Shown in pieces: positions 6,943 to 12,888 of a stretch of DNA of 13,235 nt (positions are counted from its first letter, which is position 1; the number at the start of each line of letters is the position of its first letter). The notes beneath the pieces were generated by a model, which ran no database searches, was not told the DNA's origin, and saw nothing but the letters and a program-made list of their open reading frames with translations. A program made the translations under genes and the position numbers. This DNA comes from an uncultured Treponema sp. (GTDB lineage Bacteria > Spirochaetota > Spirochaetia > Treponematales > Treponemataceae): NCBI GenBank assembly GCA_937923945.1, contig CALDWC010000159.1, forward strand, positions 1 through 13,235. Direction: 5' to 3'.

Positions 6943-7299
6943 AGTTGATATAAAGTAAAGCCATCAGCATAATTTTGCAAACATCCTATAGATTATTATT
7001 CATATTCTTATAGTAAAGTGTAATTGTTCTCGATATAAAACCATGCAATCGCTTAGAAGGTCATCAGAGTATATCCTCGATGTACATGCGTTTTTTTGAT
7101 CCCAAAAAAAGAGTTCGTTGAATCATCAATCGATAATTATTATGTGAAGATTGGGAGAACAAGAATTAGTAAAAACAATAATCTTCTCGCTGTGATTTAA
7201 ACGGAATTATGTTATTTGCTTTATCTATTTTGTACTTGGTTAAAAATTGAAATATCGTAAGTTTTTCCTCATCCAAGTGTTTTATTTTTCTCATCATAA
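6943..7299. other. Gene-poor AT-rich stretch, nothing recognised
   Basis: No known gene is recognisable on either strand. The longest plausible small frame is on the minus strand from 7297 to 7166 (43 codons, MMRKIKHLDEEKL...), without a ribosome site. A second minus-strand open stretch of about 40 codons, starting near 7119, contains YSDDLLSDCMVLYREQL. Frequent stops and the neighbouring pseudogene suggest further decayed coding sequence, but I cannot name it. Confidence 0.4.
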
Positions 7300-7481
7300 A
7301 AAAGAAATGGCTTGATGCCGTTTAACAGCAAACTTTGCTTCGCAAAGTTTTTTTTGCAAAGCAAAGTTTTTTGCGAAACAATAGATTTTAAAAGGTGGGC
7401 ACTGAAAGGGTGTCTTTTAAAAAGGTAACCCAAATTTTTGAAAGGCGACTTTAATTATCGATTAAATTAATCGGTGCCTCC
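7300..7481 (+). repeat. Expanded, diverged copy of the dispersed small element
   Basis: The left part (GGCTTGATGCCGTTTA from about 7309, then AACTTTGC and GCGAAACAA) and the right part (ATTAAATTAATCGGTGCCTCC, ending 7481) match the 94-bp element at 12609-12702 in the same order. Relative to that copy it carries a roughly 32-bp insertion of repeated GCAAAGTTTT units, including the perfect 9-bp-stem hairpin 7330-7350. It also carries about 65 bp of extra sequence before the right end. The outermost left end has lost the CGCTGATTAAA block. Confidence 0.6.
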
Positions 7482-7492
7482 TATCGCGATAG
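7481..7492. repeat. Perfect 12-bp palindrome CTATCGCGATAG
   Basis: A perfect palindrome begins on the last base of the 7300-7481 element copy. It could be a regulator-binding site, a remnant of the element's insertion site, or chance. Other copies also have CCTAT next to an element end (4316-4320 and 12603-12607). Confidence 0.45.
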
Positions 7493-7518
7493 TTTTTAAC
7501 ATTAGGTTTTTGCCTTTT

Positions 7519-7536
7519 GGAAACGCTGATTAAAGG
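7519..7536 (+). repeat. Left-end fragment of the dispersed small element upstream of rpsD
   Basis: GGAAACGCTGATTAAAGG is identical to the first 18 bases of the element at 12609. It is followed by unrelated sequence that runs into the rpsD promoter, so only the left tip is present. Confidence 0.6.
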
Positions 7537-7586
7537 GGTAAATTGTATACTTTTGCTCCTGTGAGATAAAAAAATAAAAAAACGGC

Positions 7587-7615
7587 TTGACAAAAAAAAT
7601 CTTTTATGCTAAGAT
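7587..7615 (+). promoter_or_regulatory. rpsD promoter
   Basis: A perfect TTGACA -35 (7587-7592), a 17-bp spacer and TAAGAT -10 (7610-7615) sit in an A-rich context suited to strong expression. Predicted transcription from about 7622 leaves a 27-nt leader with an AGAGG ribosome site. This is too short for the complex S4-binding pseudoknot known in E. coli and Bacillus. Confidence 0.72.
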
Positions 7616-7648
7616 GTCCGAAGTTTATTCTTAAAAGAGGTGTTTAAG

Positions 7649-8260
7649 ATGGCAAACAAGCCGAGAGGTAAAATAGTACGAAGGCTCGGAATTAACATTT
7701 ACGGGAATCCAAAGTATGATAAACTTTTGGACAGGAAACCGAATACTCCCGGAAAAGAACGCGGCAGCAAATCTCGAGCAAAAGTATCTGTTTACGGTGA
7801 ACAATTAAAAGAAAAACAAAAATTCCGATTCGCCTACGGCATGTCGGAGCGTCAGTTTAGAAATTTGTACAAAAATGCAAGTAGAATGGGCGGTGCAACC
7901 GGCGATAATATGATTTCCTTGATGGAACGCCGTTTTGATAATACTATCTATCGGATGGGCTTTGCAGTTAGCCGTGCACAAGCTCGACAGATGGTTTCCC
8001 ATGCTTATTTTTACATTAACGGTAAACTTGCAAATATTCCCTCTTTGTACATTAAAGCCGGCGATGTAATTACGACGCGCGATCGAAAAGGTATTGAAGC
8101 CTTGGTACGAAAAAATTTAAGTGCAACGGCGAATAAAAAGACAGCTTGGATTGAACTTGATGATGAAAAACTTTCCGCAAAGATTGTTGTTTTACCGAAA
8201 GCGGAAGATATTCAGCCGGTTGGAAAAATCCAAAGCGTCGTTGAATTTTACTCACGATAG
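7649..8260 (+). CDS. rpsD: 30S ribosomal protein S4
   Basis: The 203-residue S4 has the usual length. The N-terminal domain begins MANKPRGKIVRRLGINIYG and lacks the zinc-binding cysteines found in some S4 forms. The S4 RNA-binding domain spans about 91-155 (LMERRFDNTIYRMGFAVSRAQARQ region, then YFYINGKLANIPS and AGDVI). It binds 16S rRNA early in 30S assembly. The ATG at 7649 is preferred over an in-frame GTG at 7640, because that GTG overlaps the AGAGG ribosome site (7636-7640) lying 8 nt before the ATG. The gene is monocistronic here, with its own promoter and terminators, rather than lying in an alpha operon with rpsM, rpsK and rpoA. Confidence 0.97.
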   Translation: MANKPRGKIVRRLGINIYGNPKYDKLLDRKPNTPGKERGSKSRAKVSVYGEQLKEKQKFRFAYGMSERQFRNLYKNASRMGGATGDNMISLMERRFDNTIYRMGFAVSRAQARQMVSHAYFYINGKLANIPSLYIKAGDVITTRDRKGIEALVRKNLSATANKKTAWIELDDEKLSAKIVVLPKAEDIQPVGKIQSVVEFYSR

Positions 8261-8296
8261 TTATATTGTTATTTACATTTATTACAAAAATTGACT

Positions 8297-8330
8297 AAGG
8301 CGCTATTCGGTTTTAGGTGCCTTTGTTTTC
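8297..8330 (+). terminator. First rpsD terminator-like hairpin
   Basis: AAGGCGC (8297-8303) pairs with GTGCCTT (8317-8323), with one G-U pair, followed by TGTTTTC. It starts 37 nt after the rpsD stop codon. It is weaker than the hairpin that follows. Confidence 0.5.
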
Positions 8331-8339
8331 ATTCCCGAA

Positions 8340-8383
8340 AAGCTCAAGGACGTTTCGTTGTAAAATCCTTGGGCTTTTTTATT
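8340..8383 (+). terminator. Strong Rho-independent terminator of rpsD
   Basis: AAGCTCAAGGA (8340-8350) pairs with TCCTTGGGCTT (8366-8376) through 11 positions including one G-U, and the descending arm runs into TTTTTTATT. This is a classical intrinsic terminator and separates rpsD from the TRAP genes. Confidence 0.85.
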
Positions 8384-8552
8384 GTGTGATTATACAACGA
8401 AGTGTGCTTGTGCCTCTTTTGCCACGTTGTATTCCTCACAAAGAATAATCCATTGAAACTTTTTTCTTTTTCTTTTGTTAAATATTTGTAAACGACGACG
8501 GTATCTAATACGTAAGAGTCGGTTTCTTGCCGTTATCGTGAAGGAGTTTACA

Positions 8553-9587
8553 GTGAAAAAATTTTTTACCTTTATGGCTATGGCTGCGTTTCTGATGGTG
8601 CAGGGAACGCTTTTGTTTGCCGAAGAAACAATTACATTAAAAATTGCCACCGTTGCACCGGCGAACTCGCCATGGGACGTTGAATTAAAAAAACTTGCAT
8701 CGGAATGGACAAAAATCACCAACGAAACGGTGCGGATTCAGTTTCAGAATATGACTGCACTCGGCGGTGAAAAAGCGGGTATCCAAAAAATGACCGCGCG
8801 CCGTCCCGGACAGAGATCGCCGCTTGACGGAGCGATTTTTACTTCGATTGGATTGAATGAACTCGCTCCAAAAGCCCGCATTTATACGCTTTCCATTCCG
8901 TTTTTAATCCGCACGCAAGAGGAGTTGGATCTTGTGATTGAAAAATTCGGAAATGAAATTGAATCCGAATATGAAAAAACGGGAGTTCGGTTGTTAGCTT
9001 GGTCGAATGTTGGCTGGATTCGCTTTTACACAAAAAGCAATTATTCCGATGTTGCCGGTTTAAAAAAACAAAAAATAGTTTCATCGGGTTTTGACAGTGC
9101 TGCGTTAAGTAATGCGTTAAAAGTAGCCGGCTTTACGGTAGTCGACATACCTGCCGGCAAAGTTTCACAATCTTTAAAAACCGGCGCTGCCGAAGGAATG
9201 TACACGGTTCCGCTTGCGGCTGCCGTCTCGGGCGATTTTAAAGCCCTCAATTACGGTTTGGATACGAGACTGTGTCCGGTAATGGCCGGTTTTGTGATAA
9301 GCAATGAATCATGGAATTTGATTCCGGAAAAATATCACCGCCAGCTGGAAGCGTCGTTACAGCGTATGGTTGAAAAACTTAACACCGAGCTTGAGCGTTT
9401 CGATATCGATTATACAAATCGGATGAAAAAACAAGGTTTACAGTTGATTACGTTGACGCCGGCACAAGTGCAGGAATGGGATAAAACTCTTACGGAAGAT
9501 ATGCTCCGTGCAAGTGCTGCTTATCCCGATATATTTAATATGACTCTCTATAAAAATATTAAAACTGAGCTTGAAAAAATGCGTTAA
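8553..9587 (+). CDS. dctP: TRAP transporter substrate-binding protein (DctP family)
   Basis: The 344-residue protein begins at GTG 8553, where AAGGAG (8541-8546) stands 6 nt upstream. This start places a clean signal peptide (MKKFFTFMAMAAFLMVQGTL, cleavage probably after LFA) at the N terminus. The mature protein opens with LKIATVAPANSPW, the DctP hallmark, and continues with GLNELAPKARIYTLSIPF and NVGWIRFYTKS. It should capture a small solute in the periplasm and pass it to the DctQM membrane unit 19 nt downstream. T. pallidum has a related TRAP system in which a TatT lipoprotein accompanies the binding protein. Here there is no tatT gene, and the signal peptide has no lipobox cysteine. The ligand cannot be predicted. 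A weak TTGAAA (8453-8458) with TTAAAT may be its promoter. Confidence 0.9.
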   Translation: MKKFFTFMAMAAFLMVQGTLLFAEETITLKIATVAPANSPWDVELKKLASEWTKITNETVRIQFQNMTALGGEKAGIQKMTARRPGQRSPLDGAIFTSIGLNELAPKARIYTLSIPFLIRTQEELDLVIEKFGNEIESEYEKTGVRLLAWSNVGWIRFYTKSNYSDVAGLKKQKIVSSGFDSAALSNALKVAGFTVVDIPAGKVSQSLKTGAAEGMYTVPLAAAVSGDFKALNYGLDTRLCPVMAGFVISNESWNLIPEKYHRQLEASLQRMVEKLNTELERFDIDYTNRMKKQGLQLITLTPAQVQEWDKTLTEDMLRASAAYPDIFNMTLYKNIKTELEKMR

Positions 9588-9599
9588 TAATTTTATGAT

Positions 9600-9619
9600 G
9601 GAGTTTATGAAAAAACTCC
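9600..9619 (+). promoter_or_regulatory. Hairpin occluding the dctQM ribosome site and start codon
   Basis: GGAGTTT (9600-9606) pairs perfectly with AAACTCC (9613-9619) around a 6-nt loop that begins with the ATG (9607-9609). The ribosome site GGAG is in the stem. Such a structure would lower independent initiation and make translation depend on ribosomes arriving from dctP. The downstream arm also encodes ordinary Lys-Lys-Leu-Leu codons, so selection for the hairpin is unproven. Confidence 0.45.
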
Positions 9620-11481
9620 TTCATTACTTGCTTATGATTATGGCGGCGGCATTAATGGTGCTGCCGCTTGCTATGCCTTTACTTGCAAGGTTGGTAAACC
9701 GCCTTGTACAAACTTCACAAATCAATCCTTTTTTACAAGCAATTTCAACATTTGCATTTGACGGCGAAGTCGGCATTGCAAACATCTCGTTTATGTTTGC
9801 CTGCTTTGCAGGAATTTACACGGGACTAAAAAATAAACACCTCAATATTTCCGTGGTGTCCGACAATTTATCGGAACGTATGAGTCGTGCGGTACATGCA
9901 ATTATTCAGGCGACGGGAATTGCGATTTTACTGGCACTTTTTTTTGCAACGTTTCCGAATATTTTGGGCATTATTGCTCCGAGCGAAACGGTGTGGGGCA
10001 TCCCGATACGGATTATTTTTATTGCAATCAGCGTAATGTACCTGGGACTTTTTCTCATCGAGGTAAAGCGCACAAAAAGCATAGCGGTGATTGCGGTCGG
10101 AATTTGTCTCGGTTTGTTTCTTGCGCTTGGTTCTATCTTAGGAATTTTTTATGCGCTGTTTAACTGGGGAGGCTGCTTTTTAGCTACGGTGTTTAGCGCG
10201 GTTACTGCAAGTGTGCGGATTTTACTGCCGGTTGCCGTTATTTTTATTATTGTCCTTGCTTTTTTTGGAATGCCGCTTTATCTCGTGCTTTCCGCGATTG
10301 CGTTTTTGGGATTCTTGCAAGGCGGCGGCTACGTCGATGTTTTACCGATGGAAGCCTACACTATTTTAGCGGATACCAGCATTACCGCAATTCCGCTTTT
10401 TACGTTTGCAGGCTGTTTACTGGCGGAAGGCAGTGCCGGAAAACGCCTCACGGCTTTTATCAATGAAGGGGTTGGCTTTTTACGTAGCGGTCCGATTATT
10501 ACGGCGGTGCTGGTTTCCACGCTTTTTACAACATTTACGGGAGCGTCCGGTGTCACGATTTTAGCCTTGGGCGGAGTACTCAGTTTGATTTTAACCGGCA
10601 CCGGCTCCGACAAAGATAGCGCGGAAGGATTGATTACCGCTTCGGGCGCTATCGGTATTTTGTTGCCGCCCAGCTTTGCCGTTATTTTATATGCGGTAAC
10701 GAATATGTTTTCCGGTGCAAGTGTCATCGACATATTTAAAGGTGCCGTTTTGCCGGGACTTATGTTGGTTTTTGTGACGATTGGCTTGGGTGTGTTTTTG
10801 GATAAAAATAAAACCGGCACCCGTTTTTCGGCAAAGCGATTCGGAGAAGCATTTACTGCGGCGATATGGGAACTCCTTTTGCCGATATTGATTTTTGTGT
10901 TGTACTTTACGAATACGCTCACCCTTGTACAAACCGCCGCTTTTGCTGCTGTGTACGCGTTTATCCTTGAAGTTGCCCGAAAAGATTTCACTGTAAAAGC
11001 GGCTTTTACCTCGTTGGTTGAAAATATACCGATAGTTGGCGGCGTGCTGATTATCGTCAGTGCGGCGAAGGGACTCGCCTCGTATTTTATCGATGCAAAT
11101 GTTCCGGGACTTTTAAGCGATTTTGTACTGATTCACATCAGTAATAAATACGTGTTTTTGCTACTGCTCAATATTTTACTGCTGGTGGTCGGCTGCATTA
11201 TGGATTTGTATTCGGCAATTTTGGTTGTTTCGCCGCTCATTATTCCTATTGCGGAAAACTTCGGGCTACACCCTGTTCACATCGCGGTTATTTTTTTGAT
11301 GAACCTCGCGCTTGGTTTTTTAACGCCGCCGGTCGGTATGAATCTCTTCCTTGCGAGTTACACGTTTAAAAAACCCGTTTTGAAAATCGCACGGGACATT
11401 ATGCCGTATTTGATTGCGCAGCTTGTAATTTTGCTGCTCGTAACCTATATCCCTTGGTTTAGCTTGGTATTTGTCAACTAG
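9607..11481 (+). CDS. dctM: Fused TRAP transporter permease DctQM
   Basis: The 624-residue membrane protein joins the small (DctQ, about residues 1-195) and large (DctM, about 204-624) TRAP permease subunits. The DctQ part shows four or more hydrophobic segments and the ISFMFACFAGIYTGLKNKH region. DctM hallmarks include FFGMPLYLVLSAIAFLG, ITAIPLFTFAG, TFTGASGVTILALGG, TASGAIGILLPPS and LGFLTPPVGMNLFLAS. Together with DctP it should import a carboxylate-like or other small solute using an ion gradient. Fused QM proteins are common in the family and known in Treponema. The ATG at 9607 is preferred because GGAG precedes it (3-nt gap, short); ATGs at 9595 and 9598 lack a ribosome site. It is co-transcribed with dctP. 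Confidence 0.93.
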   Translation: MKKLLHYLLMIMAAALMVLPLAMPLLARLVNRLVQTSQINPFLQAISTFAFDGEVGIANISFMFACFAGIYTGLKNKHLNISVVSDNLSERMSRAVHAIIQATGIAILLALFFATFPNILGIIAPSETVWGIPIRIIFIAISVMYLGLFLIEVKRTKSIAVIAVGICLGLFLALGSILGIFYALFNWGGCFLATVFSAVTASVRILLPVAVIFIIVLAFFGMPLYLVLSAIAFLGFLQGGGYVDVLPMEAYTILADTSITAIPLFTFAGCLLAEGSAGKRLTAFINEGVGFLRSGPIITAVLVSTLFTTFTGASGVTILALGGVLSLILTGTGSDKDSAEGLITASGAIGILLPPSFAVILYAVTNMFSGASVIDIFKGAVLPGLMLVFVTIGLGVFLDKNKTGTRFSAKRFGEAFTAAIWELLLPILIFVLYFTNTLTLVQTAAFAAVYAFILEVARKDFTVKAAFTSLVENIPIVGGVLIIVSAAKGLASYFIDANVPGLLSDFVLIHISNKYVFLLLLNILLLVVGCIMDLYSAILVVSPLIIPIAENFGLHPVHIAVIFLMNLALGFLTPPVGMNLFLASYTFKKPVLKIARDIMPYLIAQLVILLLVTYIPWFSLVFVN

Positions 11482-11559
11482 TCGGTTAAGCTGAAAGCAT
11501 CATCGGTACCGGTAAAAAGTTCCGAAGTGAGGGGAAAAGTTATGTGCGGTTTAAAACGT

Positions 11560-11611
11560 CACCCGCCGTACTGAAGCGGTTTCAGCATTGCTTTGCAGAA
11601 TACGGCGGGTG
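11560..11611. terminator. Long hairpin between convergent dctQM and the FNT gene
   Basis: CACCCGCCGTA (11560-11570) pairs perfectly with TACGGCGGGTG (11601-11611). The 30-nt loop can form a further small stem (CTGAA with TTCAG). It lies between two converging genes. On the minus strand the stem is followed by ACGTTTTAAA, on the plus strand by TCCTTTGTCG. It could serve both as a terminator, but tails are weak, and the structured loop also resembles a REP-type intergenic repeat. Confidence 0.55.
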
Positions 11612-11663
11612 TCCTTTGTCGTTTCGACTTTTGGGGAAAAATTTTTGCAGTATTATCGGTATT

Positions 11664-12506
11664 TCAATGTTCTTTTTTACTGTATGCGAGCCAATAAATG
11701 AGACCGACGAAAATACCGCCTCCGATTATGTTGCCGATGGTAACGGGAAGTAAGTTTTTCACGGCAAAGTTTTGCCAGTTGAGGGCGGCAAGGGCGTCGA
11801 TCGGTATTCCCGATGCGGCAACAAAGCTGTTCACGCTTTTTGCGAAAATGCCTGCCGGTACGTAGTACATGTTTGCGATGCTGTGTTCGTAACCGGAAGT
11901 AACAAAAACCATGACGGGGAAAAAACACGCAAATAATTTGCCGGTAATGTCTTTTGCCGCGAACGCCATCCATACGCCGAGTGAAACAAGCCAGTTACAC
12001 AAGATGCCGGAAAACAGCGCTTGCATAAAACGCATCGAAACTTTTCCGTATGCAATTTTTACGGTCATGCCACCGAGGAGAGAAGCGCCGCTTGAAAATT
12101 GTCCCGCGTAAAAAACTGCCGTCACGACAAACAGAGCGCCAACAAAATTGCCGATATACACAAAAAACCAGTTTTTCAGCATTTGAGCGAGACGCGCTTT
12201 TCGAGAAAGAACGGCGGTTACGATTAAGCTGTTGCCGGTAAATAATTCCGCACCAGCGACGACAACCAGCATTAATCCGGTCGGGAACACGAGCCCCGAA
12301 ACGAATTTGCCGAGTCCGAAAGTTTCCGGCTTTGCGAGTAAATTAAAGGCTGCCATGTTGGCTCCGGCTCCGGCAAGGGCGATAAATGCTCCGCCTAAAA
12401 TACCCAGCAAAAATTGCTTTACCGTAGAAAGATTTGCCTTTGTTACGCCTGCTTGAACGGCAACTTCAAGGACTTCAGCCGGCGCAAAATAATATTTATC
12501 ACTCAT
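11664..12506 (-). CDS. Formate/nitrite transporter (FNT) family channel
   Basis: The 280-residue protein has six predicted membrane segments and the FNT pentameric aquaporin-like fold. Family motifs include GAELFTGN in the first half, GILCNWLVSLGVWMA, and GYEHSIANMYYVP with the central pore histidine at residue 208, matching the conserved FocA histidine. NLLPVTIGNIIGG stands near the C terminus. Members conduct formate, nitrite or hydrosulfide. Formate is a likely substrate for a fermentative organism, but the sequence alone does not decide it, so no symbol is given. The ATG is preceded by GGAG at 6-nt spacing. It is monocistronic with its own promoter and convergent with dctQM. Confidence 0.94.
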   Translation of the reverse strand: MSDKYYFAPAEVLEVAVQAGVTKANLSTVKQFLLGILGGAFIALAGAGANMAAFNLLAKPETFGLGKFVSGLVFPTGLMLVVVAGAELFTGNSLIVTAVLSRKARLAQMLKNWFFVYIGNFVGALFVVTAVFYAGQFSSGASLLGGMTVKIAYGKVSMRFMQALFSGILCNWLVSLGVWMAFAAKDITGKLFACFFPVMVFVTSGYEHSIANMYYVPAGIFAKSVNSFVAASGIPIDALAALNWQNFAVKNLLPVTIGNIIGGGIFVGLIYWLAYSKKEH

Positions 12507-12536
12507 ACTATGCTCCGATTTTTAAAACTACATTTT

Positions 12537-12565
12537 ATTTTAATGCAACGGGGATAAGTTTTCAA
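12537..12565 (-). promoter_or_regulatory. Promoter of the FNT channel gene
   Basis: Read on the minus strand, TTGAAA (12565-12560), a 17-bp spacer and TAAAAT (12542-12537) form a good sigma70-like promoter. It predicts a leader of about 24 nt containing the GGAG ribosome site, so this gene is conventionally led. Confidence 0.6.
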
Positions 12566-12608
12566 GGTAGGTTTTGAAAATTATTCTCGGTATGAAGATA
12601 ATCCTATC

Positions 12609-12702
12609 GGAAACGCTGATTAAAGGCTTGACGCCGTTTACCGGCAACTTTGCGAAACAACAGTGTCACGATTAATTCTCGATTGAATTAATCAGTGCCT
12701 CC
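12609..12702 (+). repeat. 94-bp MITE-like element, most complete copy
   Basis: The ends GGAAACGCTGATTAA (12609-12623) and TTAATCAGTGCCTCC (12688-12702) are inverted repeats matching at 12 of 15 positions, the three differences all being transitions. An inner palindrome GATTAATTC-tcgatt-GAATTAATC (12670-12693) sits at the right side. It has no coding capacity. Partial or altered copies occur at 4282, 6150, 7300 and 7519. No clear target-site duplication was seen. It lies upstream of the FNT promoter. Confidence 0.65.
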
Positions 12703-12707
12703 AAAAG

Positions 12708-12787
12708 TTTGGTAAATTTTTAAAATTTCTCGGCAAATATTTTAAAATATTTGGTAAATAATTTTAATTATTTGGTAAATATTTGGA
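12708..12787. repeat. Tandem array with 21-bp period
   Basis: The core TTTGGTAAAT (once CTCGGCAAAT) recurs at 12708, 12729, 12750 and 12771, exactly 21 bp apart, with AT-only palindrome-like spacers between (for example TTTTAAAA and ATTTTAAAAT), and a trailing TTTGG at 12782. In one plus frame the repeat reads as a degenerate heptad FGK(F/Y) but is broken by stops. It could be an iteron-like binding array, a curved AT-rich region or remnant coding repeats. Confidence 0.7.
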
Positions 12788-12794
12788 GGAACTG

Positions 12795-12833
12795 CGGTAA
12801 AAATCGTTTGAGATGCACATATCTTTTTTACCG
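12795..12833. repeat. 9-bp perfect inverted repeat
   Basis: CGGTAAAAA (12795-12803) pairs with TTTTTACCG (12825-12833) around 21 nt, between the tandem array and the end of the minus-strand Rpn gene. It may help terminate that gene, but it lacks a T-tail on that strand. Confidence 0.4.
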
Positions 12834-12888
12834 AATGAGGCAATTTAGCTGCCACGGTGATATTGCATAAAAACGGGACTTCGCGCTG

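Noticed and set aside
7587..7648. S4 autoregulatory leader or riboswitch ahead of rpsD
   Set aside because: The predicted leader is only about 27 nt, too short for the known S4-binding structures.
10356..10991. 211-codon open frame on the minus strand inside dctQM
   Set aside because: It is fully antisense to a clear TRAP permease and reads as low-complexity basic/proline sequence; the dctQM family motifs are decisive.
11544..11753. 69-codon plus-strand frame between dctQM and the FNT gene
   Set aside because: It runs through the 11560-11611 hairpin and into the 3' end of the minus-strand FNT gene, with no ribosome site; it is probably spurious.
12708..12787. CRISPR array
   Set aside because: The period is 21 bp with AT-only, similar spacers of about 11 bp; CRISPR repeats and unique spacers are longer, and no cas gene is present.
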